A DNA stretch of 64,000 nt from Scolanthus callimorphus. Its lineage: Eukaryota > Cnidaria > Anthozoa > Actiniaria > Edwardsiidae. The notes under the pieces are model-generated. The model was given only the letters and a program-made list of their open reading frames with translations, had not been told where the DNA came from and searched no databases. This document shows positions 25,520-37,600 of the stretch, piece by piece; positions within the stretch are counted from its first letter, which is position 1, and each line of letters opens with the position of its first letter. The DNA lies in NCBI GenBank assembly GCA_033964015.1, contig CM066918.1:28293387-28357386 (forward strand). The letters run 5' to 3'. The translations under genes were made by a program, and so were the position numbers.

Positions 25520-26012
25520 AATAGTAATGACTAGTAAGCCTACTCTCAAGCGCCTAGTAGTTTAAGGTGGTTCGAGCCTAATTAAAATGTAAATGTAGAG
25601 CCAAGTCACAGGGGGAGGTTCTGATGTTGCTTTAAATGTAACAATTAATCCAAGAAATAACCTAACATGAAATCCAATCTAGCAAAATTCAGTTGGCGAA
25701 GGCGTTAATTTATGCACTTTCCATGCTCTGACAACTCTGACAACTCCCTGCAGCCTTGTGTGACCGTTAAACGTGTGACCGTTAAACAAAGGACGGGCTG
25801 CGCGGGAGACTGGCCCTGGTTGCATAACTAATAACCTTAATACAGATTATCCAGCCTTGTTAATTCCCAAGATATTGCCCTGCGGTTCACATTCTCAATA
25901 CTGTTTGCATTCGACATGAGCTGAAAGGTAGATGAGATTTAGCAGCTGAGGTAGGTCCAAGGAAGAAAACTTTGACTCCTTCAACCGTGGCGTGAGAAAA
26001 AAGCTTTGACTT

Positions 26013-26050
26013 CATCAACGGTGAGAATATCTGAAGCTGTAGTGATATGT
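26013..26050 (+). promoter_or_regulatory. Conserved upstream block of SLC7 copy B
   Basis: Contains CAACGGTGAGAATATCTGAA then GCT and GATATG, matching the blocks before copies A and C. About 640 bp before the start codon. Confidence 0.35.
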
Positions 26051-26380
26051 TAATCAAAACCATATTGGTATACACCAAACCCTTTGGATATTGGGTATTA
26101 TGTTCTTCTGTTTTGTTGTAAGGCCAACTTACACTGTACGAGTACGCTTATCGATGCGACTTGCTCACTTGGTGCCTATAGCTCGAAACATAGCGTCGAT
26201 CACCTACGACAATCGCGAGCGACTCCGAAAATGTCGAAGGATTTCAAACATGTTTTAAAATCCTACGATATTTTAGCCTTAGTTAACGTATGGCACGAGG
26301 TCACGTTATTTTGGTGCGTGGTACGCGTCAAAGTCGTGCGTGGTGAGTCGGAGAAAAGTCACGTCGCATCCGTAAGGGCC

Positions 26381-26491
26381 CATTCACACGCTGCGATTTG
26401 TCGGGCCGATTGTCGGACGGTGCATTCACACGCTGCGATTTGTCGGGCCGATTGTCGGACGGTGCATTCACACGCTGCGATTTGTCGGGCC
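26381..26491 (+). repeat. 42-bp tandem repeat, about 2.6 units
   Basis: The unit begins CATTCACACGCTGCGATTTG and continues TCGGGCCGATTGTCGGACGG. Units start at 26381, 26423 and 26465. It is free of stops in one frame on each strand, but this comes from the repeat. A related inverted piece (GGGCCCGACAAATC...CGTGTG) follows at about 26563. Confidence 0.8.
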
Positions 26492-26686
26492 TCTGCTTTG
26501 ATCTGCGAAATGAAAAATCGGGCGCGCCAATAATCTGTTGAATCGCATCGAGCGTAAACAAAATCGGGCCCGACAAATCAGCGTGTGTTAACAAGCCTCA
26601 AGACTTAGGCGAAAATCTTCTTTAACTCACAGGCACAATTGCGTCTTTCTCTTTTTTCCCTAGTTCTGATATAGCAACTACGAGTC

Positions 26687-29600
26687 ATGAATCGCGATGA
26701 TGTAGAAGAGAATCCTGGACCAAGTCATCAAGAAGGCATCACGCTACGTCGTTCCCTCGGGATCCCAGGGGCCGCGTCTATGGTTGCAGGGGGAATGATC
26801 GGGTCTGGGATATTCGTGTCAGCTCGTTGGGTGCTGGTTTATAGCGGATCAGTCGGTATGATGATGATGGTATGGCTCGTGTGTGGGATGCTTGTGTTCA
26901 TTGGAGGGATGTGCTGGGTTGAACTTGGACTCACATTCCCAAAATGTGGAGGTATTGCTGAGGATGTACTATTGTTATTTAAATTTAAAAGCGTGGAAAG
27001 AAACTTCTTTCCTCGTTGTTGGAAGCGAGTCCGAAAAGAAGGCATGCTTTTGATACTTTCAAAGGCTGCGATTTAATTGGTGGAGACTAGGATTTGGCAC
27101 GTGCTTATTCCAAAACTCGTAGCAACGTCTCATCGTTTGACCCAGACATAGCGCTCGGGTCTTCGGGATATATCTTTCAGCGCCCAATGCATCGAGCATG
27201 CTTTTAAAAACTTTTCTTGTCCTCTCTCAGGTGAATACACTCGCATGAAGTAGTGTCTTGGTGATCTACCAGCCTTTGCCGTTATCTACCTTATCGAGCA
27301 TGCCTTTTGAAAACGTTTTTTGTCTTCTCTCAGGTGAATACACTCTTATCAAGGAGTGTCTTGGTGATCTACCAGCCTTTGCCGTTATCTGGCTCAAGCT
27401 ACTACTCGTAGGTCCAGCGATATCAACTATTATGGGCTTAACGTTTGCCTCATACGCCGTAGAGGTTTTCTTCCCGGGTTGTGGCAAGCGCGAAGATCTT
27501 ACACCCCTTCAGAAAATTATAACCGCATCCACTATTGGTAATTATATACCACCACTCTAAATCACGTGTTGTGATTGGTCGAAGACAAGTGTTAGAAGTA
27601 TTGATGATGTCACAGCTCACTTCACTTCACGCTACCATGAATCTATTGAGTGTCGTTCGCTTGTCACCGAAAGTATGCATATTGTAGGGTTCATTAAGAA
27701 ATTGACCAATCAGAAACCATTCTCAAGATTCTGAGAATCATGCTATTCCTGTCACGTTTTTGGAAGTCGTCGTTCAGTCGTTTCTCCCACAACGATTGTT
27801 GGAGTGTAGGGAAGAAAAGACGGCTGAAAGTTCAGGCTACAGTAAGACGATATCGGGTTTGGAGAAGTGTAAGTCTGGGCAATATTTGACAAAAGTCTTA
27901 TTGTTTATTCATAGGCTTTTTGACGTTCATCAACATATTCAGCTCTCGACAAGCAGTTCGCGTCCAGATCGTGTTCACGGTGGGAAAGTTTCTCGCGCTC
28001 ATCATGATTATCATCACAGGGTTCGTCAGGCTCGCTCAAGGTACGTGAAATTATCATATGTGAGGAGCCAATCAATAGGAGCCTCCATTACCTAAGGGGC
28101 GTATGAAGCACAGGGAGCCCATCAACAGGAGCCTCCATCACGTAGGCGTGGGCATACGAAGCACAGGGAGCACATCAATAGGAGCCTCCATCACCTGAAG
28201 TGGACGTATGAAGCACAGGGAGCACATCAATAGGAGCCTCCATCACCTGAAGTGGACGTATGAAGCACAGGGAGCACATCAATAGGAGTCTCCATCACCT
28301 GAAGTGGACGTATGAAGCACAGGGAGCACATCAATAGGAGCCTCCATCACCTATTGGTGGGCGTCCGCAACACAGGAGTAGATTAATCTATTTTTAGATT
28401 GCACAGTTATATGGTTACAAATTGTGTCGCTTCAAATTGTGGGCTATATCTATTCCAATAGGAGCCTAGCTACTAGGACTATATCTATTCATGTTCGGGA
28501 GAAACGGCACTACAGACACATATATCAATTTTTGTACCGACTCACTGAAGAGCAGCTAAGTCCGAGCTCGTTTTGCTTTTTTTGGTAGGATATACGTTAA
28601 ACTTCAGCAACCCCTTTCATGGTACTACGTCCAAGATTGGACCGCTGGGCGTGGCATTCCAAGCTTCGTTATGGGCGTACGAAGGATGGTAAAAAATAAC
28701 ATGCCGAGGTTTGCTCGTTAGCGAGTTTTAAAAACCCTGTTTTTTCATAACATTGAACCATAGTTAGAGATGCTCACAGTTGAGTGGACTGGATGTTTTG
28801 TGCTCATCTAATATACATATCTGAGTGCACACTGAATCTCTATAGTGGCTGAATGTTGGGACGGTGAACAAACAAAAGGGTTCCTCTGAAAAAGTGAACA
28901 AAGCGATGGTACAATAACGTGATAAACATCCCACTCTATGATTGAACAGAGCCTTAGAGAGCATCTTAGACGTAATACATTTCAAGCACCTCCATTTTAA
29001 ATTTTTGCCGCTGATGATAAGAACAACACTCTCAGGAAATGTCTGCAGAAACCCATCAATGGAAAAGATGAATTTCCCAAGGTACATACATGGGAAGTGT
29101 TCGGAATTCACATGGATAGCCTTGGGAAATCCGAACACTTCGCATGCTTCTACCATGGAAAATTCAGCTATCCCATGGATGTGGACTAATACAAGATTCT
29201 TACTCTCAGTTGATTCTTGTTTGCATTTAAACTAATAGAAATCGTTTCCTTTAGGGATTCCCTAAATGACATCTCCGAGGAAATTTCAAGGCCAAAAAGG
29301 TTAGGAACACTTTTTTGTTTGACATTTTGAAAACTATTGAAAGTATGGACCAGAATTGAGATTCCGTTCTCAGAGCGCATTTCGTGACCGTAGTGAAACC
29401 TATTTATAAATAGAATCTATATGAGCGACCTGAAATGTAATTTCCGTGGAATAACGGGAGAATTATTTTTTTAAAGGAACATGCCGTGGGCGGTGTTGGG
29501 GAGCATTTGGACGGTCATGGGTGTTTATATGCTCGTCAACGTCGCATACTTGACAGTACTTGATGCAGAGGAAATGAAAGGATCGCCAGCGACGGCAGCG

Positions 29601-32600
29601 GTAGGCTGCGTTTGCGGCTGCGGCTTAATTGAAACACATGAAGCGCGCACCATTTGTGTCCTGCCTGTTTTCCTGAGTAGCTACCCTAGTACTCCATTCA
29701 CTCCAAAACCATGTTTAGTTAAACAAGGTTTCTCTTCTCACTCTTCGCCCAACATCATGCCAAGTTTCTTACTGCGATAAACTCTCACTAGCTAAATGAT
29801 CACTTAGTAACATGTACAGTACAGCCTATTCAGTTTGTCCTTGGAACATTCCCCTCTTGAGAGATAAGGATTTAAACCAGTGTAATTAAACTACCTTTAA
29901 ACAAGTTTAAGCGCCGGCGTGAATGGAGTATAGGAAACATCGCACGCGTGTCTCGTAACATAAAATCTTTCTTGTCTGGCGAAGAAACATTACTTTGTAT
30001 CTCGGCCTACAAAATTGTTGCGCGCAACTATGTTTCTCGCGTGGCTAAATTGGGAAACATGAAGGGAACATGTGTCCGGCAACAATGTTGCGCGCTACAT
30101 GTGTCCTACTTTACCCAGGGCTGTAGACTTGAGATAAGTTCGAGTTGTCCCGGACTGCCTGAAGTTCTTAAATCTAGTCTCATACCTTTGAAAAAAACAA
30201 AACAAAGGCGACCAAGAGAAAATACTCCTGCTTTTCTCGCTCAGATCTGAGGATTAAAAAGTCATTTTAGTTGAGAAAAAACGAGTTCGCTTTCGTGTGG
30301 TCGCCATCTTGTCATGTTCTGTCACCAAATCCAATATGGTGGTAACGTGAATGCAAACTCATTTTTGAAACAAAAATCCCGAACGCCTGCGAGAAGTCTA
30401 CAGTAACTTTTATGTTCGATTGGTACTTCATATATTTAACCATTATCCTGCGAGATTGCGCAGAATATCGTCTGATACTTAGCCGACGAGGGACGAAGTC
30501 CCGAGTTGGCTAAAATCAGACGATATTCTGCAAGCAGGATAATGGTTTTATTATTCAGCACATCGATAGCACAAAAACCCCCGAAAAACATGACTTTTGT
30601 GTATTATTTACGAGCTCAAAACATCATATTTCCCTGAGAGACGGATATCGCAGGATAGCTGTCATGTACAGAAGACAGCTATTGGCGTTCCAATGACCAT
30701 ATTTGGGCAGTGCATCGATGTGCTGAATAATAAGATTCATTATAGTGTATTCCGTATAAATCTCTCCCGAATAAAACGAGGATTTACAGAAGTACAGCAG
30801 GATCAACCATATATGAAGTATTTACATTATGTTCCCCAGTTGTTTGCTGAGCACATCTACGGCTCCATGGCGTGGATTATGCCTGTCTGTGTTGCGTGTT
30901 CGGTGTTTGGTTCGATGAACGGCGCTTTTTTTCAGAAGTCCGAGGTAGGGAAGGATTATTTAGTGTTTGTCTGTCTGTCCGTCATGACTAACGGCAATCA
31001 ACACCATCAGTCTACTTGTTTATGCTACAGTCTATTTCAGATGACTGTAGATCAGTAAATCAGACTTGCGTTTCAACACGTTTCTATTGGTCGATGTCTT
31101 GAATATTTGTTGACTTAGACGACCAGAATGCGAAGAAAATGTAAACATGGTCTCGCTCCTGATTGACCAGTCTTTGATTTGGTCTCGCTCCTTATTGGTC
31201 AGTTTTTGATTTTGTATCGCTTTTGACTAGTCAGTCTTTGATTTGGTCAGTTTTTGATTTGGTCTCGCTCCTGATTGGTCAGTCTTTGATTTGGTCTCGC
31301 TCCTAATTGGCCAAGTGTATTTACTTTGCGTTTAGTTGTCTCAAGAAGCCTTCTGTCAAAAATGAGCAAATAAAATTTTTCCAGCAATCACTTGCCTTTT
31401 CAAACTCATATAACGCACTTTAGGAGGGGGTTCATGTATGTATGTATGTAGACCGTTTCTCTTTTTTGTTGAAGGGGTACATTCGCTGCCGCACGTGAGG
31501 GTCACTTGCCCAGTTTTCTCGCCATGATTCACCCCACCAAACGAACGCCTATCCCTTCACTGCTATTTCAGGTAAGAAATTCTTGCCTAGTGTAATGAGA
31601 CTCGGCAGATAGTTATTTATTCATTTTAAACACGAGGTTCCGGCAAAAAGGCCTGAAAACTGAAAAATAATAAATCCATATGTTCCCAAAGTTTGCATGA
31701 ATTGGCTTCTTTCTTTCCCAGGCAACCTTGTCTTGTGTGATGCTGATTCCTAGAAAAGCTAATATACAGAATTTCATCAGTGTTTTGAGCTTCGCCGCGT
31801 GGTTTGTGTACACTTTGACAACTATAGGACTGTTATGGGCCCGCTATCGACAACCGAACCTACCACGGCCGTTCAAGGCAAGTAATGATTGAGGACGATG
31901 ATGGCGAGATGATTTGTTTAATGGCTCGAAATTCTGCACGTGACTATGGCGTGACCTTTGACCTACTTCACGGCAAAATTTCGGAAGTGACCTTTGACCT
32001 CCGCCCTGAAATTAGTATTCTGCCACAAAAAGGGGTTATTCTGCTCACACTATACTACTATAGTTTCTTCATATCAGGCCGAGTGGTCGATTTTCGACTT
32101 TGTGCTAAAGGTGTCCAGAAAAAGTCCCGAGAAGATCTACACAGTTCTGCAAACTACCCTTGTAAAAAACTACAAGGGTCTTCAGTGAGTGAGTGGCATC
32201 ACGCGCCCTCCCTCGTGCGCAAGTTCTACTGCTAGCGGAATTTTCCGGTTGATCATCCCTTTGTACTTTGTGCTAAAGCTATATCTTTAAAATATCTTCA
32301 ATGAGCCTTTGGCTATAGACCACTCCATACAAACGCAATACCAGGAGAGCTCGGGAGCTTCACTAGGTTTGATTTGCACCCTACAATCATCATTTGCTTG
32401 CATCGTAACACACATCGGTTTTCTTTGTCAGCTTCCCCTCATCATCCCAATTCTGTTCCTCGTCATCTGTCTGTATCTGACGATAACACCAATCAAGGAA
32501 GCGCCCATCGAGTCTGCGCTCTCATTTGTGGGGCTCATAGTCGGGATTCCTGTGTACTTCATTCTCATTCGCTATAGACTCACTCCCAAATGGATTGTGA

Positions 32601-32885
32601 GATGGTTAGGTAAGTAGAGGCTTGTGGCATGCACAGCAAACAAATTTTGTCCTGACTGTAATCAAAGCGTTCCAAACTGCCAAAACCAAAGCCACCTCAA
32701 CCAAATCGCAACCAGCTCATTCTAAGCCAGCCTTTCGAATGATTGGAAGAAAATGACAATAATACGGATACTAACTCACCCAAATCACTTTTAATCTTTT
32801 CACAGATTATTTAACTTACAAGATCCAAGAAATCTTCAATGTGGTGTACCCGAAATCCGCAGATGAGATCACCTTTGACGAATGA
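26687..32885 (+). CDS. SLC7-type amino-acid transporter, copy B (one frameshift)
   Basis: Eleven exons parallel to copy A: 26687-26951, 27334-27537, 27915-28040, 28589-28688, 29255-29299, 29477-29600, 30840-30944, 31475-31571, 31722-31877, 32432-32609 and 32806-32885. Every exon has the copy A length except exon 7, which is 105 nt instead of 104: the run at 30926-30932 has seven T where six would keep the frame. As written, translation stops in exon 8 after about 345 residues. All other exons remain open and conserved (GSGIF, FFPGC, REGHLPS, RPFK), so either this is very recent loss or an assembly error. The intron after exon 9 starts with GC (GCAAGT). The N-terminus [15 protein letters not shown] holds an exact 2A core at residues 5-12. 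An in-frame TAG 13 nt upstream of the ATG (26672-26674) supports the start. Confidence 0.85.
27231..27325 (+). pseudogene. Partial duplicate of SLC7 B exon 2
   Basis: The end of intron 1 plus about 65 nt of exon 2 is repeated in tandem, from about 27191 and again from 27295. The upstream copy starts at an acceptor (CTCTCTCAG) and reads GTGAATACACTCGCATGAAG, then an in-frame TAG. The functional exon follows at 27334. It could act as a decoy splice acceptor. Confidence 0.8.
28072..28373 (+). repeat. 52-bp minisatellite, about six units, intron 3 of copy B
   Basis: The unit contains CATCAATAGGAGCCTCCATC, ACCTGAAGTGGACGTATGAA and GCACAGGGAG. Inner units are near-identical, outer ones diverged. 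Copies A and C lack it. Confidence 0.85.
30439..30546. mobile_element. Hairpin MITE, intron 6 of copy B
   Basis: ACCATTATCCTGC is mirrored by GCAGGATAATGGT, with inner arms GCAGAATATCGTCTGAT / ATCAGACGATATTCTGC. About 108 bp, non-coding. Confidence 0.7.
31148..31313 (+). repeat. About 32-bp minisatellite, intron 7 of copy B
   Basis: Repeated GGTCTCGCTCCTGATTGGTC followed by AGTCTTTGATTT, about five irregular units. Non-coding. Confidence 0.8.
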
Positions 32886-34667
32886 AATGTTTTTTACTCA
32901 ATTGTAAATGGAGGAGCGCCTAGTAAGCCTACTCTCAAGCGCCTAGTAGTTTATGGTGGCTCGAGCCTAATTAAAATGTAAATGTAGAGACCAACTCCCA
33001 AGACTTGCAGCTCACAAGCTGAATTTTGACGGGTCTCAACGGCGCGCCATTGGTAGCCAAGCGGTCATAAGCACAGACACTGAGGGTGGTCACTGCCAGA
33101 GGGTTTATAATGTCCCGAGAGGTTCTTTAACGTCCCTCCTGAAAATGGGTAGAGTAGTAAAGACGAGACGGGACCTCGGTTTATTGTCTCATAATTGTAA
33201 AACAAAAATAAGCTTGCTCTTGTCTAAGAAGCACTAAATAAAATCATGATTGGTGAATGATTAATGTTATTCTTAACAGTTAATTCAGAAGTACATATCA
33301 ACAAAATTGAGCAACTAACTCATTTCTTCGTGAAATGCCCCCTCCCAAGGTATTCTCCTTCAAAATTAATGTGCTGATTTCCAGTTTAGGATTTCATTTG
33401 GTTGTTCTTAGTGTCTACAGGTACACGTTCCTACAGGAGTAGAATTACGTGTACCAGTTTCGAAATACAAATCTAGAAACAAAATGTTATACTTGATTTG
33501 CCGAATTCAATCGAAAATATCGCACATTTCCAAAGCCAGCCGATGGAAATGGATGCTTTAAAAGACTATTCAAAGCCGAGGTTTTTTAACGAACTTCGAT
33601 GTGTTTAAGTAATCATCCATGCAAGAAGGAACCGAAACTCCATTGTTCTACGGCATTCAGGGTTCCCCACATAGGATGTGTTCCATTCTTTTACCACAGA
33701 AAGTTGTCATGACTAGTAACATAATACAAGTGAAACAATTATTGATTTCGACTTGCTTGAGAAAATATTGTGATAATAACTCTCCAGACCAATCGGATTA
33801 AAGAAAAACAAAGGAAAGAGAATCACTATTTTACGCTAGGTTCCCCATATACGAAGTCTTTAAAAATCGTATATCCTGTATATGAGTACCACATGTGCTT
33901 ATATCTTACCATAAATCCTGAGAAAAGTCTTTCTTTCATGGTAATTTGACCAATTTTTGTGTCTAAGCCAATGAAATCGCCGATATTTTCAATAGAAAAT
34001 AATTGCATTCCAGCATGCTCTGCCGTTGGCTTGGGTAGTTCTTATACGGACCATTACTTAAAAATCCTGATAAAAACACTGTCGGGCTATTGATTATGCT
34101 AATCAAAAGGAATAATTGTATGTCAAGAACAAGAAGGGATATAATATAAAATATCTATGCAAATTAAGATCGCGTATCCGAACGTATTTCGCAGTCATGA
34201 TTTCCTTTCTTCAAGTCCATGAATTATTAATGAGTTTGAAAAGAAATATTTCGTGAAAGGGCATTTATTTGTGGCAAAAATAGACACTTTGTTTCGTTGG
34301 CTGTGGAAATCATTCTTTTCAGCTTTTCCAACCAGGGCACTAAAATAACAACTCAAACGAGCGAAGATACGCATCGCCTGGAGAGACGTTCAGATAGCGG
34401 AGAAACTGGGTAAGTTGCACGACTTAATTCTTCAACCGCGAAAACATCTGAAGCTTTCAAGTGGCATGTTTTAGGTGTTTGGCGATATTGCCTTATTCGC
34501 AGCTGCAATTCGATGCACTATTACCATGACAATATCATTACATTTATTAACTTTGAGCGGACAATGCAAGGCTGTTCTTCTGCTCTGCTTTCGAGTCTCA
34601 TGTAGCTCACGACACATTTTCGTCTTTCCTTATTTTCCCTAGTTCTTATATAGCAACTGCACGAGTC
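32886..34667. other. Spacer between SLC7 copies B and C
   Basis: Begins with the 3' block shared with copy A (32919-32990), then an inverted dispersed repeat (33068-33160) and a partial dispersed repeat (33480-33560), and ends with the copy C upstream block. No coding exon seen. Confidence 0.5.
34431..34470 (+). promoter_or_regulatory. Conserved upstream block of SLC7 copy C
   Basis: TTCAACCGCGAAAACATCTG, then AAGCTTTCAAGTGGCATG, matching the blocks before copies A and B. Only about 200 bp before the start codon. Confidence 0.4.
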
Positions 34668-37600
34668 ATGAATCGCAAAGATGTAGAAGAGAATCCTGGA
34701 CCAAGTCATCAAGAAGGCATCACACTACGTCGCTCCCTCGGGATCCCAGGGGCCGCGTCTATGGTTGCAGGGGGAATGATCGGGTCTGGGATATTCGTGT
34801 CAGCTCGTTGGGTGCTGTTTTATAGCGGATCAGTCGGTATGATGATGGTGGTATGGCTCGTGTGTGGGATGCTTGTGTTCATTGGAGGGATGTGCTGGGT
34901 TGAACTTGGACTCACATTCCCAAAATGTGGAGGTATAGTTGATAATAATTATAATTTTAGTTATGTGTGCACTTGTATATGACGTTTTGCGCGGGTTTCC
35001 TGTGGAACTCGCTTAGAATACCAGGAACTATGCTGTCGAATCACGTAAACCTTTCATCTAAGCCCCTTCCTATCGTTGTTAGGTGAATACACTATTATCA
35101 AGGAGACGCTTGGTGGTCTGCCAGCCTTCGCCTCTATCTGGCTCAAGCTACTAATCGTGGGACCAGCAAGCTCAGCAGTTATGACCTTAACGTTCGCTTC
35201 ATATGTCGCAGAGGCGTTCTTTCCAGGTTGTGGGGATCGCGGAGATCTAACGTCCGTAAAGAAAATTATAGCTGCATCTGCTATCGGTAGGCAACGAAGT
35301 CTGTATTTCTCTGCATATGAAATGATCTACTTGACGTACTGAGAACTTTGTGAAGTAGGGTCCTCTCGTCGAAGGCACTTTCGTGAGAGCAGATTTCGTA
35401 TGACTGTGAAAAATGCCGCGAAAGAGTTGTGCCGCGCCGCGACCGTACCGCGACTACGCGATTTCATTCCGTATCTACAACATGCCAGGTTTCGTACCAC
35501 AACCGCGACAGTGCCGCGCCGTGTCACGGCACTTTTCAGTCATACGAAATCTGCTCTAGGGTTCTCTCGTCGAAGGCACCCGAGGACATTTGATGCACAC
35601 AATGAATATTAGCCCGAGTGTGTGGCTCGAGGGTTTATATGAAGTTAAAATTTCGTGTTCTGAGGGAACAAAACTATCCCTATTGTTTTTATTGTGCACG
35701 CTATATATTTTGAGCGAAACGGCCACCATTGGCTCAGGGTCCTGAAGGGGGGTCCCGATCCCGTTTCCCGGCCGTTTTTTTCGCAAAATCCCGTTCCCAG
35801 TAGGTAAAATCCCGTTCCCGGTAGGACCAGTCGGTAAAATCCCGGCGCACGTGGTCCTGTAGGTTTTATTGTTCATGCACGCCGCAAATTACGAAATTGT
35901 TATTATTGCAACCAAATAGTAATTGTCCGCCAGGCCTATCACTATAAAGGCTTTTCGTGATCCCCCTATTTGAACATGGGATACATTTTACGGGAATTTC
36001 TCTTCTGTTGCGCCTGAAGCGCGCCCTGTTTTAATTAATAAACGAATTTCATCAAGCCTCAGAAAAAAGGTAGAAGAACATTGCATTTTTTGTGTATAGC
36101 AAATAAAGCCTGTAGTTTTTCCTGCACGACGCAAATGACGAAATCGTCATATTTGCGGCCCAACTGATGACTTTCTATGTTTGTAACGTCGATCTCACGC
36201 TTACGGAGTTCTTTCGAACATAGGGAGTAATTGCCTGCCAGGCCTATAACTGGAGGGCTTTTCGCGGGGAGTTTGTTTTCCTCGCTAAGATACATATGTT
36301 CTTGTAACGGGCATTCCATTTAAACGGCGCGAGCATGAATGTTTAACGTATTGAAAGAAGAGAAACTACAAAAATGCAAATGATATAGAAATTGCTGGAA
36401 TAATTCCGCAGAAAATTTCTTGTGATCCCTCCTTCCAGGGCTTCAGGTTTCGAGTTCCCCCCTTTCGCCCACCCCAAAATGAAATGATCCCCTGCCCGTA
36501 TGATATCTCGTCCTCAATTTTGATACAAAAGATATATAATACGATTCTATTCAAAAAGTGGTTCCGCCGCGGTTTTGAAAATGCCTATGCCAAGTTATCA
36601 AACGTTGACCAATACCTCGCAGGTTCCGAGGGACCAGAAAAAGCAAAAAGAGGGCCTTAATTTAGAAGGGGGCGAGAAGTGAAATTCTATTTTCAGTAGC
36701 CTGCTGTTAGGATATTCTACAGTCTTAAAAAATGCGAAAAATGGTATAAATTGACGACTTTTTATTAGGATACACAGGATATACAAGGAGAGACTTGAAA
36801 AATCTCGTTCCCGTTGAAGCATCTTTATTCCCATTCCCGGTAGACAAATCCCGTTCCCGTAACGCAAATCCCGTTTTCCCGGCCTAAAAAATGGCGAATC
36901 CCGGCTCCCGTTTTACCCCTTCAGGACCCTGTTTGCTGGTTGTCGCCTGCATCACGATCACATTCGACAAATGAAAATGCACCAAAAATTAGTGCAATAT
37001 GTTGTGCGGCTTACCAGACGTTGTACGGTGAAAAATCGAAAGATTTATATTTTGTAACTAGCTATAGAACACACTATAAAATATTAATTCCAAGGCGAAC
37101 ATTCCCTTCTTGAATTTCAAAGGAAGGAGTGGGGCGTTAGGCAATCAATTTTAGCCTTTCTGTGGGCTGCCATGAATCTGCCTTTGAGTGCAGTTCTCTT
37201 GTCGCTAAAATTATGCATAAATATAGCTCATTAAGAAAACTGACCAATCACCATCCATTCTAAAGATCTTGAGAATCACGCAACTCCTGGGCACGTTTTT
37301 TGGAAGTCGGCGTTCAGTCGTTTTTTCTCCCGCAACGTTGGAGTGTAGGTAGAGCCAGCTGACAGGCTAACATTGTACTTTCTATTTATAGGCCTTTTGA
37401 CGCTCATCAACATTTTGAGCTCACGGCAAGCAGTACGCGTGCAGATCGTCTTCACGGTGGTAAAGTGTCTAGCACTTATCACTATCATCATAACAGGATG
37501 TGTCAGGCTGGCACAGGGTACGCGCTATATGTATAAGGAGCCGATACACGTTCCCCATAAATGCACTACTTCCCCGCCACTTTAGCTACAATCGAAATTC

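Larger units (their letters stand above)
25520..26686. other. Spacer between SLC7 copies A and B
   Basis: The first 85 bp after the copy A stop are almost repeated after the copy B stop (32919-32990; AAGCCTACTCTCAAGCGCCT), so this is probably conserved 3' UTR. The rest holds the copy B upstream block (26013-26050) and a 42-bp tandem repeat at 26381-26491. Confidence 0.6.

Noticed and set aside
26381..26533. Repeat-containing frame HSHAAICRADCRTV as a possible small protein
   Set aside because: Produced by the 42-bp tandem repeat; no splice or start support, and it overlaps a likely upstream regulatory region.
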